Below are positions 5,673 through 13,343 of a DNA stretch of 14,788 bases, piece by piece; the first letter of the stretch is position 1; each line of letters starts with the position of its first letter. The notes beneath the pieces are model-generated. The model did not search any database and was not told where the DNA came from. It was given only the letters and a program-made list of their open reading frames with translations. The stretch is from positions 1-14,788 of the forward strand of contig JAISCJ010000095.1 in the NCBI GenBank assembly GCA_031265645.1, in the 5' to 3' direction. The stretch comes from Holosporales bacterium. Its GTDB lineage: Bacteria; Pseudomonadota; Alphaproteobacteria; BNTO01. A program made the position numbers and the translations under genes.

Positions 5673-6208
5673 GCTAACAAACCGACCATGCCTACTGACC
5701 TTAATGATATCATATTCTGATCCAAATTCGGTGGTTTTTGAATGTTCTTGGTAAGAACCATGTGTTTTCGCAGGCAATCCCACATTCATTGTCGGATCTT
5801 CAAAATGTGAACTGCAACAGCTGATGCGGTATCATGCAATGGCGGAGAGAGGTCGTCAATTAAAGTAGCCTTTGAAAGGCGTGACAGACATTATTGGAAG
5901 GTTAATACTAATGTCCTGCTCAAGCCGAGCACCGAAGCAATAAATATTTTATCGTGATCATGAGGTAATATTCAGTTAAATGCCGTATTTTTTCTATTTT
6001 TAAGTCTGTGTGCTATCTCATACAATTTTGAACTTAAAATCGAATGCGCCCCCATATTTTACAAGGTCTGAACGTCTACAAGTCAGCTGCAGTACATATA
6101 GATTTGATTCGAATAAAAAACTTGAAATCCAAATATTACGCTGATACCGTGGTCCACGCTTGAGCGCCGTTGCGAAAAAAAAGGACAGCGTACGGTGCGT
6201 AATTTTGA
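5673..6208. other. Mostly non-coding stretch between the nuclease and the exported protein
   Basis: Apart from the possible N-terminal extension of the nuclease (to 5789), this holds a 13-bp palindrome GCCTTTGAAAGGC near 5868-5880 and the family A relic just after it. The rest is AT-rich sequence with no credible gene. A weak promoter candidate for the gene at 6224 is TTGAAA with TACCGT 17 bases later, near 6121-6149. Confidence 0.45.
5882..5938 (-). pseudogene. Relic of the 3' end of a family A exported-protein gene
   Basis: On the minus strand this encodes ASVLGLSRTLVLTFQ then TAA (5893-5891), matching the end of the copy 1 product (LDMVLTFH then stop). The DNA match to 94-120 is 24 of 27 bases and continues past the stop codon into GACAGAC, so it reflects common descent rather than a shared short peptide. 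No start, signal peptide or conserved module remains upstream. Confidence 0.5.
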
Positions 6209-6223
6209 AAGGAGAGTTTGATT

Positions 6224-7762
6224 ATGAAAATCATTAGAAAAATCTTATGTATGCACTTGAGTGTGGTTGCTGCATGCGTTATTCATGGCACGAGGGAATA
6301 TCCGGATGTTATTCACGATACGGCCACGCTATTTCAGTTTTTTGAAGATTTGTCTCTTGACCCGTTGTTGACTTGGTCTAAAACGCCAGATGACTTCGCG
6401 GGACCATGGGAGGGTTATGAAGAGAACATTAGAACGTCAACCGAATTGGTTGATAAGGTAGTGCCAGCAATGAAAGAACGAATCCCTGATGGCGCGTTAG
6501 AAAGCGCGAAAGCCTTTGCCGATTATTTGGATAGCGAAGGTGCACGCCCAATAAATGATTTTGTAAAAACGTGGGGCAAGTGGTTTTGCGATTATTGTCG
6601 AGCAATAAAATTTGCGGGGCGTCGGCCGGATGTAAAAGATGAATTGCTAGAGCGAGGGCGGAAATGTATTAACGCATTTGTGAAAATGCATTGGGACATA
6701 AACTTCATTCAGGGGTTTCATCAGCGAACGAAGTGCGTTCGCAAGCTATTGGAGGAGACCGAAGGTTTTGCAGCGGCGCTCGCTGAGATTGAGAAAGGTT
6801 GTGCGTTTTTCATGAATTTTGCGCCATTGGGAGGACGAGTTCGAATCAATGCTGAAAATTGGAAATACGCAATTGATCAGGGGGCTGGTAGGCAGTTCAT
6901 GGTGGAAGCAACCAGATTGTACCGCGACGATAACGATAGGCGGAGACACTTGCTCGAAGCACGGGTATCCTGCGCAGATTGCTGGAAGCTGTTCTGCACG
7001 TCCGAGTTTGGGCGATTGCACTATGTGCTGGGCGATATGTACAACATATCCACCATGGTGGCGTGGTACAGGCAGGTGATTGACTTTCAAGACGAAAAGG
7101 GGATTAGGAAGGGAGCGGGCTTCGATACTTTGAATTTTTCTGAGCCGAATCTTTATGGCCTTAACAAAGATGATAGCATATGGGAAAAGTTTGACGCATC
7201 AGTGAACGGGGCATCTGCAGTTGGTAACAGAATTTTGCTTTTACATGACAGTTTAATTAAACTTGCCAATTCATCCACTTTTCAAAAAAACGGTGCAGGG
7301 TATGCTCTTGATCCAGATTACAATGCAGTGTTAGGTTATCTCGGGTTGCTAAGTCGTCCACTTTCTACTAGCGCAGGAAGTGTTATTCCTAGCAAAATTC
7401 ATGGCAGCGGCGGTAAATTTTTTGAAGACGATCTGCTTGAGTTTGTTCGCGATTTTGTTAGAATTCCTTTCCATTTGGACACCCAGAAGGGCAAGATCGC
7501 AAATGAATCCGTTTTGGAATTGCTGGATGGGAAGAATTTTGACAACATCCTAAGCTCTTACGCCTCGGCAGGACGCCAGAGTCCTGTGAGGAAGTTCTTT
7601 AAGCCTAGGGCAGATATGTCTCAAGGTGAACGGGATGCGTTGCTACTTGAAATGAATGGCGATATCGATATCGGCTCATTCGTGAATGTCCTTAAATTCG
7701 CACCAGACGAAGGTCTATTCAGAGTAGAGTTTGATAAAGACATTAAAAATAACTTAGCGTAG
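6224..7762 (+). CDS. Exported protein of unknown function (512 aa)
   Basis: I do not recognise this protein. AGGAG nine bases before the ATG at 6224 fixes the start; a TTG two codons earlier overlaps less well. The N terminus (MKIIRKILCMHLSVVAAC) is a signal peptide ending in a plausible lipobox, Val-Ala-Ala-Cys18, so the product may be a lipoprotein, or be cleaved by signal peptidase I. The mature part is soluble, rich in Trp, aromatic and charged residues, mostly helical in appearance, with several Cys (for example WFCDYC and CADCW) and no transmembrane segment. No catalytic signature is evident. It is a single-gene unit with its own terminator at 7780-7829. Other small exported proteins in the window suggest a host-interaction or envelope role, but this is inference. 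Confidence 0.8.
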   Translation: MKIIRKILCMHLSVVAACVIHGTREYPDVIHDTATLFQFFEDLSLDPLLTWSKTPDDFAGPWEGYEENIRTSTELVDKVVPAMKERIPDGALESAKAFADYLDSEGARPINDFVKTWGKWFCDYCRAIKFAGRRPDVKDELLERGRKCINAFVKMHWDINFIQGFHQRTKCVRKLLEETEGFAAALAEIEKGCAFFMNFAPLGGRVRINAENWKYAIDQGAGRQFMVEATRLYRDDNDRRRHLLEARVSCADCWKLFCTSEFGRLHYVLGDMYNISTMVAWYRQVIDFQDEKGIRKGAGFDTLNFSEPNLYGLNKDDSIWEKFDASVNGASAVGNRILLLHDSLIKLANSSTFQKNGAGYALDPDYNAVLGYLGLLSRPLSTSAGSVIPSKIHGSGGKFFEDDLLEFVRDFVRIPFHLDTQKGKIANESVLELLDGKNFDNILSSYASAGRQSPVRKFFKPRADMSQGERDALLLEMNGDIDIGSFVNVLKFAPDEGLFRVEFDKDIKNNLA

Positions 7763-7779
7763 GGCAGTTGATCTTACCT

Positions 7780-7829
7780 GCGTGCCTGATTTTTATCATG
7801 ATCTTCAGGCGCGCGTGCCTGTTTTTATG
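7780..7829 (+). terminator. Rho-independent terminator with alternative pairings
   Basis: CAGGC...GCCTG (7806-7821) is followed by TTTTT (7822-7826). An upstream copy of GCGTGCCTG (7780-7788), also followed by a T run, can pair instead with CAGGCGCGC at 7806-7814. The two GCGTGCCTG repeats thus compete for the same middle strand. It begins 18 bases after the stop codon. Confidence 0.75.
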
Positions 7830-7885
7830 GCTTTGCCGAAACTTGAACTAAAGGCACGTATCTCTTTTCGTGTTATATATCCCAT

Positions 7886-7952
7886 ATGAAACACACAGGA
7901 TAAAACCATTTGCTTTGCAGGGTTTTGTCCCTGGAATAATACTGTGTTTCAT
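7886..7952. repeat. 67-bp imperfect inverted repeat
   Basis: The outer arms ATGAAACACA and TGTGTTTCAT are perfect. The inner arms GGATAAAACC and GGTTTTGTCC pair with one G-T. No T tract follows. It may be a palindromic repeat element, a bidirectional structure or a remnant of a mobile element. Confidence 0.6.
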
Positions 7953-7975
7953 CTCATCTCTTAGTGAACCAATAC

Positions 7976-8021
7976 ACAGGAGTTTTGGCTGAACTAGGCT
8001 AATCAATTATTCGCGTGAATA
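7976..8021 (+). repeat. 46-bp dispersed direct repeat, copy B
   Basis: This is the second copy of the block at 3684-3729, in the same orientation, with three mismatches. It ends about 130 bases upstream of the MscS-like gene. Confidence 0.75.
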
Positions 8022-8153
8022 AGCTTCCACGCCATTTTTTACGCTAAATCTACGCATTTGGACAGTACTTAAATAGAACTTACAAGACTACTCGAAGTGT
8101 TTGTTTTATTGTGACATAATAAAACTGATAGGGCCGATATTCTATTCTTGATT

Positions 8154-9584
8154 ATGAATTGGAAAGCATTCTCATATGTAGTAATTGGGGTAACATGCGT
8201 AGGCTTACTACTGTTTCTGTACACTGCGGGAGAACAAATCAGCGTCGATAATACTGGTGTGTTGTTTGATATAGAGCAAGGCGTAAAAGCCTTAATGATC
8301 GCATTGTTAGCTTGGGTGCTTGTGCGTTTCATTTCAATCTTTTGCTGGACGCCACTTGAAGCAAAGCGAGGAAAACCTGTTTCAAAGGTACTTAAAGATT
8401 CCCTTGCAATCGCAATTTATGCGGTGGCTGCAATTTTCATCCTCGTGGCAGTTTACGGCAAATCTGCAACTGGTGTTTGGGCCTCATTGGTTACGGCTGG
8501 TGCGGGTTTAGGATATGCCGGAAAGTCGTTCATAAAAGACTGCATAGCAGGCGTTATATTAGACTTTACAGGGAACTTTAAAACCGGAGACTGGGTAAAG
8601 CTGCCAAGCGGGGAAGTTGCGAAGGTTCAGCGAGTAAAGCTTAGAGAAACAGTATTTTCGTTGATAAATGATACAACCTTGGTTCTGAGCAACAGGAAAT
8701 TGCTTGATGATGAAATGGTCAACTTCAGTGATCCACACAGTGATTACTGGAAAAGCGTGGACGTTGTGCTCGAGAGTTACATTCCAGTCGAACGCGCAAG
8801 AAGAATTTTGCATGCAGCTGCAGCTGCAGCTGCGGGAGTTTTGGAAAAGCAAGCAAAGGTGTTTGCTCAAAATTTAGACGGCGGATCAGTTTCGTATAAA
8901 ATATTGTTTAAAATTCCAGATTTTGCTCAAGAAAAAACGGTAGTACACAACGTTATACAAAATATTGTCAGACATTTATCTGAGCACGGTCTTAGTTTAG
9001 CGGAAAATACTTGCCGCATGTTTCCAGGAGATGATGACGCGTGCGCTGAGGCATCGATTTGCTCAACTCCAGCGCTTGACGTTGCAAAACTTAGTCCGCT
9101 GTTTGCAGAGTGCTCGGATGAGGAGCTCAAGGAATTTTCTGCTGTTCTGACTCCAAATATTTACAAACCCGGAGAGATTATTATTGCAGAAAAAACGACT
9201 GGAACGGCCATGTACTTTATTGGAGAAGGAGTCGTCGATATATCGATTCAGATTCCAGATCCATCGGGGGATGTATCCATAAAAAAGCACATTACATACC
9301 TAGTAACCAATGACTTTTTTGGCGAAGGAGGCGTTCTTCATAAAGCGCCTAGAAATGCAACAGTGAGCGCATTTTCTGACGTTGTTATTTTCTCGTTGGA
9401 ACGAGATGATTTAAAGAACATCCTGCTGAAATGCCCCAACGTTGCAGTGAAAATCAGTGAAGCAATTATTACTCGACGCGAAGAAACAGCAGACATTGCG
9501 AATAAGACGTCAAAAGATCTAAACGAAAGAACGAAACTTGTGTCTGAATTCACAAACGCATTGAAAAGTTTTTTAGGAATATGA
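8154..9584 (+). CDS. MscS-type mechanosensitive channel with C-terminal cyclic-nucleotide-binding domain
   Basis: An inner-membrane ion channel of about 476 residues. Hydrophobic helices lie at about 6-24, 42-64 and 82-102. The MscS pore helix follows, with its Gly/Ala-rich face (AGAGLGYAGKSFIKDCIAGVILDF region, about 115-138). After it come the beta domain (FKTGDWVKL) and a mixed alpha/beta region with a run of seven Ala encoded by GCAGCT repeats. From about 308 there is a cyclic-nucleotide-binding fold. It contains YKPGEIIIAE, a GEGVVDIS turn and the phosphate-binding cassette FFGEGGVLHKAPRNATVSA with the expected Gly-Glu and Arg, and it ends in a charged helix. Such fusions resemble the bacterial cyclic-nucleotide-gated channels of the MscS superfamily, where ligand rather than tension may control opening. 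I choose the ATG at 8154; a TTG at 8148 is possible, and no good ribosome-binding site is seen. It is convergent with the transglycosylase gene ending at 9652. Confidence 0.9.
   Translation: MNWKAFSYVVIGVTCVGLLLFLYTAGEQISVDNTGVLFDIEQGVKALMIALLAWVLVRFISIFCWTPLEAKRGKPVSKVLKDSLAIAIYAVAAIFILVAVYGKSATGVWASLVTAGAGLGYAGKSFIKDCIAGVILDFTGNFKTGDWVKLPSGEVAKVQRVKLRETVFSLINDTTLVLSNRKLLDDEMVNFSDPHSDYWKSVDVVLESYIPVERARRILHAAAAAAAGVLEKQAKVFAQNLDGGSVSYKILFKIPDFAQEKTVVHNVIQNIVRHLSEHGLSLAENTCRMFPGDDDACAEASICSTPALDVAKLSPLFAECSDEELKEFSAVLTPNIYKPGEIIIAEKTTGTAMYFIGEGVVDISIQIPDPSGDVSIKKHITYLVTNDFFGEGGVLHKAPRNATVSAFSDVVIFSLERDDLKNILLKCPNVAVKISEAIITRREETADIANKTSKDLNERTKLVSEFTNALKSFLGI
8814..8834 (+). repeat. In-frame GCAGCT hexamer repeat coding for poly-alanine
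   Basis: Three GCAGCT units plus GCG encode seven consecutive Ala in the beta/alpha region of the channel. Each unit contains the palindrome CAGCTG. Slippage by a unit would change the length by two Ala without a frameshift. Confidence 0.8.
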
Positions 9585-9601
9585 AGCGCCGTCACTTTTT
9601 C

Positions 9602-9632
9602 AACGGGCGTTATTAATTTTTTAACGGGCGTT
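9602..9632. repeat. Tandem AACGGGCGTT decamers between convergent genes
   Basis: Two identical decamers (9602-9611 and 9623-9632), each a 4-bp AACG/CGTT hairpin and each followed by T-rich sequence, lie between the convergent ends at 9584 and 9652. They probably contribute to weak transcription termination. Confidence 0.4.
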
Positions 9633-9651
9633 TTCCCAAAAGAGGACCATG

Positions 9652-10698
9652 CTAAACATTGCAATTCTTTCGGATTTTCTTTAAATATTCGTAGTTTGGC
9701 TTGGTTCCGCAGGGGTTGTACCACATAATTGCCTGCTCCCACGAACCAAACCTTAAATATAAGGAAACCAACAATTTAGCTGCGAACTCTACGTTGTGAA
9801 ATGGAGTGAATGCTTCTCTTATGCTCTTAAAATTGCTTTTATGCACGGCCCAATTCACTTGCATGAATCCAACGCTTATGCTTAGCTGATGGCTCTTTTC
9901 CAAATGCCGAATGTACTCGACAGCATCGTCCAGTGAATCGAAGTAACGACTCTCTTTGAAATTGTTGACTGCCCAAGGTCTCCTTGTTGATTCAACATTA
10001 GCGATTGCCAATAATAAGCCGTCCGGAATATTATACTTCTTTTCAAAATATCTTGTTAGCTCAATGCAGTCACTAGAGTCCTCAATTCGCCGTACTTTTG
10101 ACTCATTGGCAGCTTTTCGATCTTGATTAAGCAAGGGATTTTTCAAATGTTGACCAGATTCGCCTCCAATGGCCAAACCGTAGCAATTTATACAGGTCAT
10201 TGGTTTTAGTGGCAGCTCACCGGAGGAACCATTCAGTGACGCCATGTGAGATAGTTGTTCTACGGGTTGCTCCTTTTTAAGGATCAAGTCGAAGCTATTC
10301 TCGGATGATTGCGCACAGTGCGATCTTGCCGGGACCAACTGCAGCTTTTGCGAATTTTGTGGCAATTCACGATGATTAATTGCTACGCCGTACTCATTTG
10401 GCGAAACATTTTTCTCGACCAATCGCTCAATGTCTTTTTTTGATGAATTTTTAGAATTTTCCTGCGCGTCATCCTTTGCGTCTTTTAAAACCGCGGGATC
10501 GAAAACTTGTGCAAAATGAGAATTGTTATTCGATCCCAAATTCATTGAAACATTTACGCAATTGGATTCGTTCAATGAATTATTTGCAAGCTGTTTTATG
10601 TCTGTATATTCTGCAGTGCAAAATTTGACAAAATATTCAGGCCATAAGCAAGTAGCCAAAATACCAAAAGCCAGTGCGCATCGTTTCATAGTTTCCAT
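9652..10698 (-). CDS. Lytic transglycosylase (SLT domain) with long N-terminal linker
   Basis: A 348-residue exported murein hydrolase. The start ATG at 10698 follows GAGGGG by six bases. A signal peptide covers about residues 1-29 (MKRCALAFGILATCLW within it). Residues 35-205 form a low-complexity Asn/Ser/Lys/Glu-rich stretch with no recognised domain. The catalytic SLT domain, about 208-335, has the Glu in NVESTRRP (Glu236), then SVGFMQVNW (about 275-283) and AIMWYNP (about 323-329). It resembles the compact transglycosylases of the VirB1/IagB kind more than the large Slt70. It probably cuts peptidoglycan glycan strands with 1,6-anhydro ring formation, for wall remodelling or passage of envelope machines. 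It lies nine bases after dapA, surely co-transcribed. Confidence 0.85.
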   Translation of the reverse strand: METMKRCALAFGILATCLWPEYFVKFCTAEYTDIKQLANNSLNESNCVNVSMNLGSNNNSHFAQVFDPAVLKDAKDDAQENSKNSSKKDIERLVEKNVSPNEYGVAINHRELPQNSQKLQLVPARSHCAQSSENSFDLILKKEQPVEQLSHMASLNGSSGELPLKPMTCINCYGLAIGGESGQHLKNPLLNQDRKAANESKVRRIEDSSDCIELTRYFEKKYNIPDGLLLAIANVESTRRPWAVNNFKESRYFDSLDDAVEYIRHLEKSHQLSISVGFMQVNWAVHKSNFKSIREAFTPFHNVEFAAKLLVSLYLRFGSWEQAIMWYNPCGTKPNYEYLKKIRKNCNV

Positions 10699-10707
10699 TA
10701 TTTCCCC

Positions 10708-11586
10708 TCAGACTTGACTAATTGCTTCATCAATTTTTTTCGCCGACGATCCTTGTACAGGAAACAAAGGCGACCTAAGTTCATTCGAAAATCCCCTCAA
10801 TTTTGCCGTTGCATAGATCGCTGGCCCAGGATTGGGCTCACAAAACATTACGTCATGCACGGGCATCAGTTTTTGGTGAATAGTATTTGCTTCCTGAATA
10901 TCTCCACGGTTCCAAGCATCAACAAACTTTTTGCACAGTGAAGGAAACACATTTGCTGTTACCGAAATTATGCCGTCTCCTCCTTGCGCCATGAATCCGA
11001 TGTTTGTTGCATCATCTCCACTCAAGAGAGATACATTGCTAGGCAATGCCTTCCGTAATCTTGCTATGCGAGACAAATCAGGATTGGAGTCCTTTATCGC
11101 AATAACATTTTTGGACTCGTTGCAAATATCAACAAGCGTTTCATTTTGAATATTTATTCCTGTACGTCCAGGATGGTTGTAAATAACAACTGGCACGCTA
11201 ACGCTTTCCGCTACCGCCTTAAAATGAGCGAGTAGCCCAGCTTGTGTTGGCTTTATGTAAGGTGGCGAAACTACCATAATTGCATCTGCTCCACATTTCT
11301 CCGCAATTTGAACCATATTTATGGTATCCCTGGTAGAAAGAGTGCCACATCCAGCAATAATTTTCATCTGCTTGGCGAGTGTGTTATTTTGTGCTACGGC
11401 AGCATGAATTGCTTCTGCCCGCTCGTCCGCAGACAACAAACCTCCTTCGCCAGTTGATCCGACTACTACTATTCCGTCTGTTCCTTGTACATGGTGCCAG
11501 CGGACCAACCCTTGCAAGGCTTGGCAATCAATTTTATCATTGTTCAATGGGGTGACGAGCGCAACGATCGAGCCTGATATTTTCAT
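10708..11586 (-). CDS. dapA: 4-hydroxy-tetrahydrodipicolinate synthase (DapA)
   Basis: Condenses pyruvate with aspartate semialdehyde, the first committed step of the lysine/diaminopimelate pathway, in the cytosol. Full family length (292 residues from ATG 11586; an ATG at 11595 would add three). The TIM-barrel signature runs in order: SIVALVTP, VVVGSTGEGGLL, the SPPY tyrosine, VIYNHPGRTG with the catalytic Tyr and Arg, the Schiff-base Lys in AIKDSN, and LLSGDDA. It reads GST where the E. coli enzyme has GTT, a conservative change common among relatives. ATG 11586 is preferred because relatives begin shortly before GSIVALVTP and a GGA lies about nine bases upstream. It is the first gene of an operon with the transglycosylase at 9652-10698 and is divergent from the Slt-type gene. 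A role in supplying DAP for the cell wall fits both neighbours. Confidence 0.95.
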   Translation of the reverse strand: MKISGSIVALVTPLNNDKIDCQALQGLVRWHHVQGTDGIVVVGSTGEGGLLSADERAEAIHAAVAQNNTLAKQMKIIAGCGTLSTRDTINMVQIAEKCGADAIMVVSPPYIKPTQAGLLAHFKAVAESVSVPVVIYNHPGRTGINIQNETLVDICNESKNVIAIKDSNPDLSRIARLRKALPSNVSLLSGDDATNIGFMAQGGDGIISVTANVFPSLCKKFVDAWNRGDIQEANTIHQKLMPVHDVMFCEPNPGPAIYATAKLRGFSNELRSPLFPVQGSSAKKIDEAISQV

Positions 11587-12949
11587 CTCACACATTCCAA
11601 TTTTTTACAGAAACCCACATTGGCGGATAGTATCAGCCTTGTCGGTTTATTGTCTATCTGATCCGGCATTTCCGATCTCTTCAGACGATTACGTAGAAAA
11701 ACTTATGACCGGAGAGAATGCTGTTGAGCTTATTGTAAACATGCCGGATGAAAAACGCACTTTCGTTGCGAGAGAGCTGATATCAAAAAAAAAGTATTCT
11801 ACGGCATATAGCGTTGCTGCATCGCATCATGTTCCTCCGTCGCATCGGTATTATGCCGAGTTAGAATGGCTAAGCGGCTTTATTTCATGCTCTTTTTTAA
11901 ATAATGGTTCACGTGCCGCGATTCACTTCTTTCGCATTGCAACAAGCGCTACTACGAATAGTCAGAGATCGAAGGCCTCGTTCTGGCTAGCGTTCGCAGC
12001 ACAAAAGCAAGGCTTGACCTCTGATGCATTGTTTTGGTTGGCTGTTGCGGCGCAGTTTCCCTATACTTTCTACGGGCAAATCTCGCAAATTTACTTGCAA
12101 CGGGCGTTTTTTGTTTCTCCAGGGCGGATTAAGCGGCAACCGGCTCCATTCCTAGGGCACATTTCAGCGAATGAAACAGATGTACTTGCGAAATGGGTCC
12201 AATCGCTTATCGAAGAGCTACTCGCAAATCAAACGCGAGTCGATCTTCCGCTAGCCAATCCTCCAGATGATGCAAGGACTGTAATTGGTGCTCTTCCGCA
12301 ATTGATGTCGCAAGTAAATCAATACATGGCGAAGCAAATTTGTGAGAAATTTTTTCGATCACGAATTTTTTATTCAGTCAATAAATACCCCATTTTGCGC
12401 AATTTCATAGATGAAAAATATCTACAAATATTGTATTCCGCCGTTTCGAACAAATCGGATATGCAAAAATTTGTTGAAATACTTGTTCATGCAATCATCC
12501 TTAATGAGAGCAGCTTCAATAGCAGAGCGCATAGCCCTGCAGGAGCCCAGGGAATGATGCAGCTAATGCCAGGAACAGCCAAGAAAGAATTCGACAAATT
12601 TGTAAAAAGCAAACTTGTTTCGACAAACGATCCTTACGATGTGTACGCAGCTCTGGATAACGTTCTTCTTGGAATTTCGCATTTGCACGAATTAATCGAA
12701 ACGTTTGGCCCAAACATTGTATTGGTTGCTGCTGCATATAATGCGGGTAGCAAGAACGTGAACAAATGGCTTCGCATGTTTGGGGACGTTCGAAAAAAAC
12801 AAATTTCAACAGTGAATTGGGTCGAGCTTATCCCGTTCAAAGAGACGAGATTATATGTGCAAAAAGTTATTTGCGCATTCGCCATCTACTCTTGCCTCTT
12901 GAACGCGGAGTATGCGCAAGATGGTGTTTGGGCTTTATTCGAGTCGTGA
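11540..12949 (+). CDS. Soluble lytic murein transglycosylase (Slt type), apparently lacking its N-terminal part
   Basis: The C-terminal catalytic domain is well conserved: Glu in ILNESSF (about 323), SPAGAQGMMQLMPGTA (332-347), and AAYNAG (398-403). Upstream are helical-repeat segments typical of Slt superhelices (ASFWLAFAAQKQG, WLAVAAQFPYTFYGQ). The whole is at most 469 residues, whereas Slt homologues are usually about 600-700, so some 150-200 residues plus the signal peptide appear to be missing. No ATG or ribosome-binding site opens the frame. TTG 11540 and GTG 11552 lie inside the divergent dapA gene. A short hydrophobic patch (RIVSALSVYCL, about residues 29-39) might serve as a signal segment from an unusual start near 11600, and the first internal ATG is at 11705. 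It heads the plus-strand run with ybaB, mipZ and cmk. It may be a shortened working enzyme or an early pseudogene. Confidence 0.75.
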   Translation: MFNGVTSATIEPDIFISHIPIFYRNPHWRIVSALSVYCLSDPAFPISSDDYVEKLMTGENAVELIVNMPDEKRTFVARELISKKKYSTAYSVAASHHVPPSHRYYAELEWLSGFISCSFLNNGSRAAIHFFRIATSATTNSQRSKASFWLAFAAQKQGLTSDALFWLAVAAQFPYTFYGQISQIYLQRAFFVSPGRIKRQPAPFLGHISANETDVLAKWVQSLIEELLANQTRVDLPLANPPDDARTVIGALPQLMSQVNQYMAKQICEKFFRSRIFYSVNKYPILRNFIDEKYLQILYSAVSNKSDMQKFVEILVHAIILNESSFNSRAHSPAGAQGMMQLMPGTAKKEFDKFVKSKLVSTNDPYDVYAALDNVLLGISHLHELIETFGPNIVLVAAAYNAGSKNVNKWLRMFGDVRKKQISTVNWVELIPFKETRLYVQKVICAFAIYSCLLNAEYAQDGVWALFES

Positions 12950-13010
12950 AAAATAGTAATATGTGCAGTGCATTAGGCAATTCTAAACCGAGTTATGGAG
13001 GTTGTTAGGG

Positions 13011-13316
13011 ATGAGTTCATTACAGCAAGCCCAGAAATTACTGGCGAAAATGACTGAGTTTCAAGAAATATTGAACAATAAGGAAGTGACTGGAGAGTCT
13101 GGGGCGGGGCTTATAAAAGTTACGCTGAACGGCAAGTACGAGGTCAAACATGTTAAGATCGATCCTAGCTTGCTTGTTCCAAGCGATGTCGAAATATTAG
13201 AAGACCTTATTCTCGCCGCGTTCAAGGACGCCCTGCAGAAAATAAACGACTTCATTGCGTCAGAAAGCAGTAAAATTTCTGCAGGACTCCCTAAAGTTCC
13301 AGGGATGCCGTTTTAG
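13011..13316 (+). CDS. YbaB/EbfC family nucleoid-associated DNA-binding protein
   Basis: A 101-residue protein of the normal family length. It has the N-terminal helix with Gln/Lys/Met (LQQAQKLLAKMTEFQEIL), the beta hairpin VTGESGAGLIKVTLNGKYEV, HVKIDPSLL, the acidic EILEDLILAAFKDAL helix, and the C-terminal KISAGLPKVPGMPF tail. Family members form dimers that clamp and bridge DNA in the nucleoid. GGAGG lies 11 bases before the ATG at 13011; a TTG at 13002 sits too close to that site. It follows the Slt gene by 61 bases and precedes mipZ by 27, so it is likely in one transcript with mipZ and cmk. In many bacteria the gene sits between dnaX and recR; neither is present here. Confidence 0.9.
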   Translation: MSSLQQAQKLLAKMTEFQEILNNKEVTGESGAGLIKVTLNGKYEVKHVKIDPSLLVPSDVEILEDLILAAFKDALQKINDFIASESSKISAGLPKVPGMPF

Positions 13317-13343
13317 GCTGTTTTCACGTTAGGAGAATGCCGC

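Larger units (their letters stand above)
7763..8153. other. Gene-free stretch with terminator, large hairpin and dispersed repeat
   Basis: It contains in order the terminator of the preceding gene (7780-7829), a long imperfect inverted repeat (7886-7952), the second copy of the 46-bp direct repeat (7976-8021), and the presumed promoter zone of the MscS-like gene. No ORF is convincing. Confidence 0.55.

Noticed and set aside
4788..5789. Complete insertion sequence around the Rpn gene
   Set aside because: No terminal inverted repeats or target duplications were found flanking the gene; Rpn genes are usually not bounded by IS ends.
10714..11457. Plus-strand ORFs over dapA
   Set aside because: All overlap the conserved dapA frame and show no independent motifs or ribosome-binding sites.
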